Below are positions 32,760 through 40,880 of a stretch of DNA of 58,478 nucleotides, piece by piece. This DNA is from an uncultured Candidatus Saccharibacteria bacterium (GTDB lineage: Bacteria > Patescibacteriota > Saccharimonadia > Saccharimonadales > Saccharimonadaceae). The stretch is taken from the NCBI GenBank assembly GCA_938033695.1, contig CALHKE010000001.1, positions 1 to 58,478 on the forward strand. The letters run 5' to 3'. Within the stretch, counting starts at the first letter, position 1; each line of letters begins with the position of its first letter. The notes below the pieces were generated by a model. The model was not told the DNA's origin, ran no database searches, and saw nothing but the letters and a program-made list of their open reading frames with translations. A program made the translations under genes and the position numbers.

Positions 32760-33125
32760 ATGATAAAAAAGCAAATTAAATTTTTCATCCTGCGTTGGAT
32801 TGTTTCCTCGTTCTTGATGTGGATTTGTGTCAAACTTTTTGGTCGTGTCGATCAAGAGGTTGATACTTTCGGGGTTTTTGTCACTGCCGGCCTCGTGCTT
32901 TCTGTGGTTCAAACCATCGTGAAGCCAATTTTAACTATTTTCGCTCTGCCTCTGATTTTACTCACTATGGGGATTTTTAACTTGGTGCTCAACATTGCAA
33001 TGTTGTGGTTGGTCGTACACTTGGTGCCCCATATTTCTATCTCTGGTATTCAGCTAGTCTGGTCATGGTTACTCATGAGTGTCCTGACAAGTCTTGTTAA
33101 TTTCGTCATTCCAGACTATAATTAA
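32760..33125 (+). CDS. small four-TM membrane protein of the phage-holin-4_2/YvlD family
   Basis: The 121-aa protein has four hydrophobic helices and the family features TFGVFVTAGLVLSVVQTIVKPIL and GIFNLVLNIAMLWLVVHLVP. The family is common in bacterial chromosomes and its function is unknown. It is not evidence of a prophage. TACAAT (32748-32753) ends 6 nt before the ATG, another leaderless candidate. Confidence 0.82.
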   Translation: MIKKQIKFFILRWIVSSFLMWICVKLFGRVDQEVDTFGVFVTAGLVLSVVQTIVKPILTIFALPLILLTMGIFNLVLNIAMLWLVVHLVPHISISGIQLVWSWLLMSVLTSLVNFVIPDYN

Positions 33126-33128
33126 ATT

Positions 33129-33362
33129 ATGAATATTGGAAGTATCCTCGAAAGTGTAAGTCTTATCTCGGCCGTTCTCGCCATGCTCCTTATTTTATTG
33201 CAACAACGCGGCGCCTCCCTCGGTGCGGGCTTTGGTGCAAGTGGTGAATTATATACCACCCGTCGAGGTCTCGAAAAATCCCTCTTTAATGCCACTGTGG
33301 TGTTGGTCGTGATGTTCGTCGCCTCAATCTTAGGTATGCTTTTGCTGCCTACCATTAGTTAA
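33129..33362 (+). CDS. secG: preprotein translocase subunit SecG
   Basis: SecG is a two-TM component of SecYEG. The 77-aa protein shows LISAVLAMLLILLQQRGASLGAGFG, the typical glycine/serine loop and a second TM helix. TATAAT (33117-33122) overlaps the end of the preceding gene and lies 6 nt before the ATG, so a leaderless promoter may sit inside that ORF. Confidence 0.9.
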   Translation: MNIGSILESVSLISAVLAMLLILLQQRGASLGAGFGASGELYTTRRGLEKSLFNATVVLVVMFVASILGMLLLPTIS

Positions 33363-33365
33363 ATT

Positions 33366-35129
33366 ATGAATAAGACCCTCAAAAAACGTAGTCAAAAAAT
33401 TTCCAAAAAAATTACGCTCTTTGGTCGCAAAATCAGCGAAAACAGTAAAGAGCACGTCAAGGAGAACTTGATCGGTCATATTTCGCATGTGAAAAATGTC
33501 CGCCTCTTTGTCTTGGAATGGGTGCTTTTAATTCTCGCTATTCTACTTTTTGCCACTGTCCAATCAGTTTGGTATTCCGAATCTTACGCCGTGGAAGCCT
33601 ACACCGATGGTGGTAATTTTACCGAAGGTACTCTGGGTAAAATTAACTCCATGAATCCGCTTTTTGCTACTACTTTCTCAGAGGAGGCTCTTTCTCGTCT
33701 GATGTTTGCACGCCTCGCTGAGGTGGATTATTCTGGTCATACCGGTGCTGGTCTGGCTGAAACTATTACTAGTAATGCTACTGGTGATGAGTGGACGGTG
33801 CGCCTGCGCCAGAATTTGAAATGGTCAGACGGCGACGATCTTACCACGGATGATGTGCTTTATACGGTTAATACCATCAAGAGCGCTTCTCTGAAATCGA
33901 ACTTCAGTAATAAATTAAATGGTGTCACCGTGCGTCAATCCGAAGACGGTTCACTAGTTTTTAAGCTCGAAAATACTAATGCTTTCTTCGAAAGTAATTT
34001 GAATTTTCCCATCCTCCCGGCCCATATTTTGAAAGACGTCAAGCCGGAGCAATTGAATGAGCATAAAATGTTTACCAAGCCAATTTCTTCCGGTCCGTTC
34101 GTCTTTAAGGCTACCCAAACCATCGGCAATGAAGGCGAAAAGATAGTCTATTTGAACCGTAACCAAAATTATTACAAGGGAAAGACCCTGCTTGATAGTT
34201 TTTCTGTCCACGCTTTCTTAACTACCGACGCGATTAAGGCTTCTCTAAAGTCCGGTTCCATTACTGCCACTGGTAGCCTTCCATCTCGCTACACTACGGA
34301 GTTACTTAATGAAAAAAGCCTCAAGGAGCAACAAACCACCGTTAATTATGGTGTCTTTGCCTTCCTTAATACTACTTCCACTTCCAATACCGCCCTTCAA
34401 GATAAGGCCTTCCGCCAAGCACTCCGTCAGGGCTTGAATTACGGTAATCTCTTATCCGGTCTAAACGGCGAACAGGCCCTCAAATTCCCGATCACTGAAC
34501 AGCAAGCCAAGACCTTGTCTTTCCCAGAGGCCGCTGTTACCAATGTTACCGAAGCTAAATCTAAGCTGGATAATTTTAAGGCCAATAAACCAGAGTATTT
34601 TGGCACCGATCTCCGCATCGTTACGGTTAAGGGTGATAAATATATGGAAGAAATCGCTAATCGTCTCGGTGAACAGCTAAAAACTCTTGGTGTACCAAAC
34701 CAAGTTGCGGCCTACGAAGCTTCTCAGGATTTCACGCTTAATGTCCTTCGTCCACGCAATTATGACATTTTGATTTACGAAATTGCCATGGGTGCCGATC
34801 CGGATGTGGTGCCTTATTATCACTCGGCCGAAGCCACTGAAAATGGCTATAATCTCAGTAATTATAAGAACGCCACAGTTTCAAACTTGATTCTCAGTGC
34901 TAGAAATACGATTGATACCTCACTACGCGACGCCAAATATCGTAAATTCCTCGAAATCTGGCTTGACGAAGTACCTTCGATTGCGCTTTATCAATCAAGC
35001 TTGCCATATTTTATGAATAAAAACGTGCGTGCCTTCTCGGCGGACCAGCACCTAGTATCGGGCGAAGACCGTTTTAACGATATTATCAATTGGTCCGTTA
35101 AAAAGACCTTTAAAAACCGCACCCCATAA
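33366..35129 (+). CDS. membrane-anchored family-5 peptide-binding protein
   Basis: The protein belongs to the SBP_bac_5 (OppA/DppA-like) family. The signature regions are GTLGKINSMNPLF, LAEVDYSGHTGAGLAETI, LRQNLKWSDGDDLTTDDVLYTVNT and the late YDILIYEIAMGADPDVVPYYHS. It is anchored by one N-terminal TM helix (about 48-68) after a basic cytoplasmic segment, not by a lipobox cysteine. No permease or ATPase genes are nearby. It may work with a transporter elsewhere or as a stand-alone receptor. It begins 4 nt after secG. Confidence 0.88.
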   Translation: MNKTLKKRSQKISKKITLFGRKISENSKEHVKENLIGHISHVKNVRLFVLEWVLLILAILLFATVQSVWYSESYAVEAYTDGGNFTEGTLGKINSMNPLFATTFSEEALSRLMFARLAEVDYSGHTGAGLAETITSNATGDEWTVRLRQNLKWSDGDDLTTDDVLYTVNTIKSASLKSNFSNKLNGVTVRQSEDGSLVFKLENTNAFFESNLNFPILPAHILKDVKPEQLNEHKMFTKPISSGPFVFKATQTIGNEGEKIVYLNRNQNYYKGKTLLDSFSVHAFLTTDAIKASLKSGSITATGSLPSRYTTELLNEKSLKEQQTTVNYGVFAFLNTTSTSNTALQDKAFRQALRQGLNYGNLLSGLNGEQALKFPITEQQAKTLSFPEAAVTNVTEAKSKLDNFKANKPEYFGTDLRIVTVKGDKYMEEIANRLGEQLKTLGVPNQVAAYEASQDFTLNVLRPRNYDILIYEIAMGADPDVVPYYHSAEATENGYNLSNYKNATVSNLILSARNTIDTSLRDAKYRKFLEIWLDEVPSIALYQSSLPYFMNKNVRAFSADQHLVSGEDRFNDIINWSVKKTFKNRTP

Positions 35130-35254
35130 AACGTAGGGGTATCTCTAAAAAACAAATCAAGGGGAAAAGAACTCCAAAAATCGCGCCCCTCGTAATGGGA
35201 ATAATTTTAAGATTTTTCTCCCCAAAGTGAAAAAATATGTTATAATAACCATAT

Positions 35255-35339
35255 GCACCTGTGGTGAAATTGGTATACACGCTACCTTGAGGTGGTAGTG
35301 CCTTCGGGTGTGCTAGTTCGAGTCTAGTCAGGTGCACCA
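35255..35339 (+). tRNA. tRNA-Leu (GAG)
   Basis: The 85-nt class II tRNA has acceptor GCACCTG/CAGGTGC, anticodon stem-loop CTACC-TTGAGGT-GGTAG, a long variable arm, T-loop TTCGAGT and an encoded CCA. TATAAT is at 35241-35246. Confidence 0.96.
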
Positions 35340-35346
35340 TTAAAAT

Positions 35347-35370
35347 AACTCCTTGCGGAGTTCTTTTTTT
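35347..35370 (+). terminator. terminator of tRNA-Leu(GAG)
   Basis: AACTCC pairs with GGAGTT around TTGC, followed by CTTTTTTT. Confidence 0.82.
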
Positions 35371-35466
35371 GCGTTGTATAAAATGACAGGATATTATAAG
35401 CTTAAGATAAGAATGACATAAGAGACATTTAAGCCGTACAAAAAATAGTGATGGAGGAGGTATAGT

Positions 35467-36541
35467 ATGATTTATCCAGGAAAAATAAAAAAGGGTGCTA
35501 CGGTTGGGATTGTTTGTTTGTCTAGTGGGGTACTTGGCGAGCCATTCGTTAAACACGAGATTAAATTAATTGAAGAGCGCTTGCCTAAAGAGTTTGGATT
35601 GAAATTTAAGTACATGCCGAACGCACTAAAAGGCGAGGAGTTTCTAAAAAATCATCCGGAAAAGAAGGCAGAAGATTTAAAGTCAGCCTTTTTTGGACGA
35701 AGAAGTAGATATTATATGGACTGCACTTGGTGGTGACGATACATTCAGGACGTTACCGTATTTAATGAATGATGAGTTTGCCGAAATTATTAAGAAAAAC
35801 CCAAAACCATTTTTGGGTTTTTCGGATACTACCAACAATCATTTGATGCTTTATCAATTGGGGCTTGCAACTTTTTACGCACCATCATTGCTATCGGATA
35901 TCGCCGAGCTTGGTCCAGAAATTTTTACATATACTAAAGATTGGCTAAATAAACTTTTTGATTCAGAGAAGAATATAGTGATTGAGTCTAGTCCGGTCTG
36001 GTATGAGGCAAGAACTTCTTTTGATGAATCTCAATTAGGAGTGTGGCGTAAAGAGCGAAAAGAAGAACATGGGCATGAATATCTGTACGGAGAAGGAGTG
36101 GTGCAGGGCGATTTATTGGGCGGATGTCTAGAAAGTTTATCTGAAATGATCACTGGGGGACGATATCCAGATCAAAAAGAAGTATATGAAAAATATCAAA
36201 TTTTCCCAACAAAGGGACAATGGAGTGGCAAGATAGCTTTTATTGAAACCAGTGAAGAAAGGCCTAATCCAGAAAAACTAAAAAGTATGCTAGCGGTATT
36301 GGAAGATAGGGGAGTTTTTAGTGCTATCCGAGGATTAATTATTGGAAAGCCGCAAGACGAAGTGTATTATCGTGAATATAAAGAAATATACACTGCGCTA
36401 GCGAAAAAATATAACCTACCGACAGTGTTTAATTTGAACTTTGGCCACACTGCTCCGCGCATGGTTCTTCCATATGGTAGGCCAATTAAAATCGATTTTG
36501 ATAAACAAGAGATTCTATTAGTAGACGGAATATTAGGATAA
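35467..36541 (+). pseudogene. S66 LD-carboxypeptidase/MccF-like peptidase with a frameshift
   Basis: Two overlapping frames together make one S66 protein of about 357 aa. GGAGGAGG precedes ATG 35467. The first frame (KKGATVGIVCLSSG) runs into a T6 tract at 35689-35694. With one T fewer it would read AFLDEEVDIIWTALGGDDT, the usual family sequence. The second frame then carries the nucleophile motif GFSDTTNNH and the C-terminal His segment FGHTAPRMVLPYG. S66 enzymes cleave LD-peptide bonds in murein tetrapeptides, or microcin C analogues in MccF. The indel may be a sequencing error, a true mutation or phase variation. Confidence 0.85.
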
Positions 36542-36580
36542 ATAAATTAAAGAAATCAACAGAATAGTATTCCAGTTTTT

Positions 36581-37390
36581 CTAATAAGTTCTCTGTTCTG
36601 GGCATCCACCTAGTACATTACTCATGGCGGATTTTTCGGCTTCCGTGACCCAGAGATTATATTTTTTCTTCACCGAAATCTGGCGTGCCACGTATTGGCA
36701 GCGAAAACTTTTATTCTTCGGCAGCCAACTCGCCGCGTCACTATCGGATTTTTGTTGATTAGCTGGTCCATCCACTGCGGCAAGGTTCAAGGGGTCGGTC
36801 GCAATCTGAAATCTAATGTCGCTGCTGAGATATTGTGCGCCTTTTTGCCAAGCATCCGAGAGCGCCACGATGTGGTCAATTTGAATTTTCTTGCCAATTT
36901 CTTCACGGCTCGAAAAACTCATCCAAGTTCCGGTGTATGGTTCGTAAAAACTGCCCGAAATTACATTACATTTATTATCGGTTTTTGCCGTCTCGCCGAA
37001 ATCCCGCTTCAAGATGCGTTGTCTCAAGTTGCACCCCTCGATCTCTGGCCAATTCTTATAAAACTCTGTTCGTTTATAGCCAGTTTTTGGCGCGCGACCT
37101 TTCACTTCGAGGCTGGATAAGATCTCGCTTGCTAGCGGCTTAGAATTAGAGGTGTCGGTGCCATCCGTGGAGTTAACAGTACTAGGTTTGTCTGGATTGT
37201 CTTGGCTTTCTGTGTGGCTAGTATCGCTCACGCCGCCATGCCCGTCGGGCTTAATACTTTCACTCTGCTGCTCAGAGTGGACCGGCGTGTAATTATAAGA
37301 TTTTGGATTTAGCGCCACTGTCAGCAAGAACAAACCCAGCAAGCTTAGGCCGGTTACTACACGTCTTTTGAGTAAGCGTCTATTCTGCAT
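36581..37390 (-). CDS. secreted or anchored HNH-family nuclease (DUF1524-like)
   Basis: An N-terminal hydrophobic segment (about 11-27) and a Ser/Thr/Asp-rich linker precede a nuclease domain (about 95-269). The HNH core is IQIDHIVALSDAWQKGA, with DPLNLAAVDGPANQQKSD and the Cys-containing FRCQYVARQISVKKKY. This pattern is found in secreted DUF1524/HNH nucleases of actinobacteria and others. Four Cys residues (120, 141, 231, 263) fit disulfide bonds. A DsbA-like gene is two genes away. It could digest extracellular DNA for nucleotide scavenging or DNA uptake. The role is inferred. Confidence 0.82.
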   Translation of the reverse strand: MQNRRLLKRRVVTGLSLLGLFLLTVALNPKSYNYTPVHSEQQSESIKPDGHGGVSDTSHTESQDNPDKPSTVNSTDGTDTSNSKPLASEILSSLEVKGRAPKTGYKRTEFYKNWPEIEGCNLRQRILKRDFGETAKTDNKCNVISGSFYEPYTGTWMSFSSREEIGKKIQIDHIVALSDAWQKGAQYLSSDIRFQIATDPLNLAAVDGPANQQKSDSDAASWLPKNKSFRCQYVARQISVKKKYNLWVTEAEKSAMSNVLGGCPEQRTY

Positions 37391-37416
37391 CTAAGTCAAA
37401 CCTTAATAAATTAATT

Positions 37417-38484
37417 TTACTTAAAGCGCTTTGCGTATTCTACTACTGAGGCCAAATCTTCGTCCTTGGTAAAATCAGCCGAGTCATCAATTGCAAGGAG
37501 GGAACTTAGGAGTACGCGCGCGTCGAGCAGGCCAGAAATTTTTCCAGCTTCATCCACCACCACAAAAGCTTGCGCATGTGAACGTAGCAAGGTGAAAAGT
37601 GCTTCGTAGAGTGGATAATCTTCCGAAAGATAGACGATTTTGCGATCCATAAAAGCCGAAGCTTGATCAGTGTCTTTAATATCAAGCTGGAAGAGTGTCT
37701 TGGCGTGTAAAATTCCGCTTAGTTCACCACGGCGATCGACTACAGGGAACTGGCTCTGGCCAGATTTATATAAGCCAGACAAGGTTAATGGCCCCATATA
37801 ATCTTCTTCGCCCACGAACTTTAATTCCGCCTTTGGTGTCATAATATCGGAAACTTTTTTATCGTCGAAGCTCATAACCTTACCTAAGGTCACCTTCTGG
37901 CTATCCGAAAGCACCGAGCTTGGCATTTTATTAATTAACCAAACAAAATCTTCCGTAGTCTCCGGGATGAAAACTTCTGGCATAGCAACCGCTTTTGTTT
38001 CGGCGGTACCGATATAATAATTGGTATTCTTCAGATATTCGGTCGCCTCTTCGCGTCTGGTTAGTGTCTCTTCGCTTTTTTCGTGATTAATCATACCGTC
38101 GCCATCGGTATCGGTGGCACGAGTTGCTTCGAGCTCAGAATTCGAAGAATGATTGTTAACTAAATTAGCTCCACCAAATTGACTAAGAACACCAGTCTCA
38201 TGTGTGGTTTCTGTTGATTCATTTTCTGCTTTATTAAATTTACGATCGAAAAATCCGCGCTTCATTGGTCCCTCGAAGGAATCCGCTTCCTCATCACCAT
38301 CCTTGCGGCTCAAAAATTGTTTAATAGCACCGAAAAAGGCCGCTAATTTCACACCGATTTTCTCAAACCAGACTTTTAATCCATGGGAAGATTCTTCACC
38401 ACTGAACACTCCGGTCGCGTTTTCTTGTTCGCCGCTAAAATCGGTCCTATCTTCTGTTGTATCTGTCATATTCGCCTCTGACAC
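37417..38484 (-). CDS. soluble CBS-pair protein of the CorC type
   Basis: AAAGGAGG four nt before GTG 38484 fixes the start. The first 160 residues are charged and poorly conserved, with no TM helix. The C-terminal part holds a CorC/CNNM-like CBS pair (KVMSFDDKKVSDIMTPKAELKFV, SQFPVVDRRGELSGILHAK, AQAFVVVDEAGKISGLLDARVLLSSLL). It lacks the DUF21 membrane domain and the CorC_HlyC domain that usually accompany these modules. It may sense adenine nucleotides or Mg. It is divergent from the DsbA-like gene. Confidence 0.8.
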   Translation of the reverse strand: MSEANMTDTTEDRTDFSGEQENATGVFSGEESSHGLKVWFEKIGVKLAAFFGAIKQFLSRKDGDEEADSFEGPMKRGFFDRKFNKAENESTETTHETGVLSQFGGANLVNNHSSNSELEATRATDTDGDGMINHEKSEETLTRREEATEYLKNTNYYIGTAETKAVAMPEVFIPETTEDFVWLINKMPSSVLSDSQKVTLGKVMSFDDKKVSDIMTPKAELKFVGEEDYMGPLTLSGLYKSGQSQFPVVDRRGELSGILHAKTLFQLDIKDTDQASAFMDRKIVYLSEDYPLYEALFTLLRSHAQAFVVVDEAGKISGLLDARVLLSSLLAIDDSADFTKDEDLASVVEYAKRFK

Positions 38485-38497
38485 GGCTCCTCCTTTA

Positions 38498-38520
38498 GTC
38501 TAAAATATTACAACTTAGAC
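38498..38520. promoter_or_regulatory. palindromic site in a divergent promoter region
   Basis: GTCTAA (38498-38503) and TTAGAC (38515-38520) flank 11 nt in the 96-bp gap between the CBS and DsbA-like genes. It could be an operator or simply a weak hairpin in the CBS leader. Confidence 0.4.
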
Positions 38521-38580
38521 AAAATATGCTAATATTTATATTATACAAAAAATCTACCAAAAGTAGAAATTAGGAGGAAA

Positions 38581-39276
38581 ATGCAAAAACTGATTTACGG
38601 ACTTTTAGGGGTACTAGCTGTGGGATTCTTGTGGCTTTGTGGTAACGCGATTTCTTCAAATCTTGCTTATGACAATTGGATTAAGGGTCTCGACACGAAT
38701 AAATATATTGCCGCCGACTCTCGTAATGGTGATATGGGCGATAATTATGAAGGCAATAAGGACGCCAAGGTGATTATCTCTGAATATGCTGACTATCAGT
38801 GTCCATTCTGTTCCACGGTTTTTCCATATCTCTCTGATATTGTGAAAGAATACGACGGCCAAGTCGGTCTAGTTTTTAGAAGTTACATCTTGAGTTACCA
38901 CCAAAACGGTACCGCTGCGGCTTCTGCGGCTAATGCCGCCGCACTCCAAGGCTACTGGGAACCATACGCTAAGAAACTTTTTAAGGAGCAATCGAACTGG
39001 GAATCCCTCTCTGCCTCCGATCGCGATAACCACTTCCGTGAATATTTTGTCGAAGTTACCGAAGGTAAGGGCGATACAGGGAAATTTCTCAAAGATATGA
39101 ATTCTGATGCGGTAAAGCAAAAAATCAAGGCCGATATGGCAATTTCAAAGCGTCTTGGCGTCAATGAAACTCCAACCATCTATATTAATGGCAAGGCCTT
39201 TGAACTTCCTTCCGCCAAGGAAAAAGAATTTAAGGAAAAGCTCCGCGAAGCGATTAATCAAGCACTAAAATCTTAG
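38581..39276 (+). CDS. DsbA-family thiol-disulfide oxidoreductase
   Basis: TTAGGAGG precedes ATG 38581. An N-terminal TM/signal anchor (about 4-23) leads to a thioredoxin-fold DsbA domain. The active site is CPFC (Cys74, Cys77) in YADYQCPFCSTVFP, followed by the long helical insert and the cis-Pro segment NETPTIYING. This class (BdbD/DsbA-like) introduces disulfides in exported proteins. Possible clients nearby are the HNH nuclease and the anchored proteins. No DsbB/VKOR partner is visible. Confidence 0.9.
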   Translation: MQKLIYGLLGVLAVGFLWLCGNAISSNLAYDNWIKGLDTNKYIAADSRNGDMGDNYEGNKDAKVIISEYADYQCPFCSTVFPYLSDIVKEYDGQVGLVFRSYILSYHQNGTAAASAANAAALQGYWEPYAKKLFKEQSNWESLSASDRDNHFREYFVEVTEGKGDTGKFLKDMNSDAVKQKIKADMAISKRLGVNETPTIYINGKAFELPSAKEKEFKEKLREAINQALKS

Positions 39277-39296
39277 CTTAGGCATATACTAGTATT

Positions 39297-40847
39297 ATGA
39301 ACCACAACTTTGATCCGGACTATCTGGACAGAAATCACCCACCTACCTTTTTCTTTTATGATTTGGAGACTTCTGGTATTAATCCTCGCGAGGATCGCAT
39401 CATGCAGTTTGCTGGTCAGCGTACTGACATCGATTTTAATCCCATCGGCGATCCGGTTAATCTCTTCGTGCGTCTAGATGAAGACACTTTGCCGAGTCCT
39501 TACGCTATCGTTACCACCAATATCACCCCGAATGATACGCGTATGGATGGCCTTTCAGAGCCTGAGCTTTGTAAAATCTTACAAGAGGAAATCTTCACTC
39601 CGAATACTATTATTTGTGGCTTTAATTCTGTGCGTTTCGATGATGAATTTATCCGCTATCTGTTTTGGCGTAATTTTTATGATCCATACACTTGGCAATA
39701 TCTCGATGGTCGCAGTAAGTTCGATATTTTGGATGTTGTACGCATGGTGCGGGCGCTGCGTCCAGAGGGAATCAATTGGCCAGTTACTGTAGATCCTAAG
39801 ACTGGCGAGAAAAAACCGACCAACCGTCTCGAACTCCTCACTGCTCTAAACGGAATTACACACGAGCATGCCCATGATGCGCTTTCGGATATTTACGCCA
39901 CGATCGCTGTAGTGAAAATTATTCATGAAAAGCAGCCGAAACTACTCGATTTTCTCTTAAAATTGCGTGATAAAAAACAGCTTCTGCGTTTTCTTAACGC
40001 CACTAACCTTTCCGTTGATTCTGCCACGCCTTTTGTCTACACTAGTGGTCATTATTTGAGCAAAACCAACCATACCACCGTCGCCATACCAATCGCCCCT
40101 GGGAAAAACCAAAATATCTTGGTCTTCGATTTGCGCTACAACGTCGAGGAAATTTTGCAAGCGGAAAAGGAATTTCAACCCGAAGAAAAAGTCAGTCGCA
40201 CTGGCAAAAAATATCAAACTTGGTTCGATTTTTCGAAATATGTCAAGGAATTAACTCCGAGTAAATGTCCAGCTGTCGCACCGCTCTCGGTCTTGGATGT
40301 CGAAACTACCGAATCTAGTTCGAATGGAATCGAGGAATTTCCGGCCGGTACCACTGGTTGGCAGAAAATTAAGCTCGAAAAATCCCAAATTGAGCAAAAT
40401 TTCAAGACCCTCAAGAGTCACCCAGAATTCATTGAGCGAATACGCGAATTATTCACTCGTGAGCGTAATTTTGATAAGCTCGAAGAGGTCGAAGCGAGGC
40501 TTTACGATGGCTTCCTAAATAACGAAGATCGTAAGCAAGCTTCCGTCGTGCCAAATCTTCGTGCTAATGAGTTGGCTGATTTTCATCCGCTCTTTCAGGA
40601 TGAACGCCTCGATTCATTACTACTTAATTACAAAGGCCGTAATTTTCCAAACACGCTCAGTCAAGATGAAATCGCGAAATTTGAAAAATACCGTGCCGCT
40701 AGAATTGCTCGTCAGACTCCTAGCTTTATCCAAGCGATGAATGATCTATTGAAACATTATCAAACTACCGGCGAAACTGCCGACGGTCGCAAAATTCTCG
40801 ATTCCACCCTCGAAGATCTCAAGATGTGGTTCGAATTGGTTTCTTAA
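39297..40847 (+). CDS. sbcB: exodeoxyribonuclease I
   Basis: ExoI degrades ssDNA 3' to 5'. The 516-aa protein has a DEDDh exonuclease core: Asp22 and Glu24 in FFYDLETSG, GFNSVRFDDEFIRYLFWRNFYDPY, and HEHAHDALSDIYATIAV. The C-terminal SH3-like and helical domains typical of SbcB follow. TATACT (39285-39290) ends 6 nt before the ATG and no Shine-Dalgarno exists, predicting a leaderless mRNA only 20 nt after the DsbA-like gene. Confidence 0.94.
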   Translation: MNHNFDPDYLDRNHPPTFFFYDLETSGINPREDRIMQFAGQRTDIDFNPIGDPVNLFVRLDEDTLPSPYAIVTTNITPNDTRMDGLSEPELCKILQEEIFTPNTIICGFNSVRFDDEFIRYLFWRNFYDPYTWQYLDGRSKFDILDVVRMVRALRPEGINWPVTVDPKTGEKKPTNRLELLTALNGITHEHAHDALSDIYATIAVVKIIHEKQPKLLDFLLKLRDKKQLLRFLNATNLSVDSATPFVYTSGHYLSKTNHTTVAIPIAPGKNQNILVFDLRYNVEEILQAEKEFQPEEKVSRTGKKYQTWFDFSKYVKELTPSKCPAVAPLSVLDVETTESSSNGIEEFPAGTTGWQKIKLEKSQIEQNFKTLKSHPEFIERIRELFTRERNFDKLEEVEARLYDGFLNNEDRKQASVVPNLRANELADFHPLFQDERLDSLLLNYKGRNFPNTLSQDEIAKFEKYRAARIARQTPSFIQAMNDLLKHYQTTGETADGRKILDSTLEDLKMWFELVS

Positions 40848-40880
40848 ACCTATTCCGTTTATGCTATAATGAAAACATAT

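Noticed and set aside
32760..33125. Phage holin
   Set aside because: The holin-4_2/YvlD-like family is a common chromosomal membrane family, and the neighbours are uvrC and secG.
35689..35694. Programmed ribosomal frameshifting in the S66 gene
   Set aside because: T6 alone is a weak slippery site, no stimulatory structure is seen, and the family is not known to use recoding. A plain indel is simpler.
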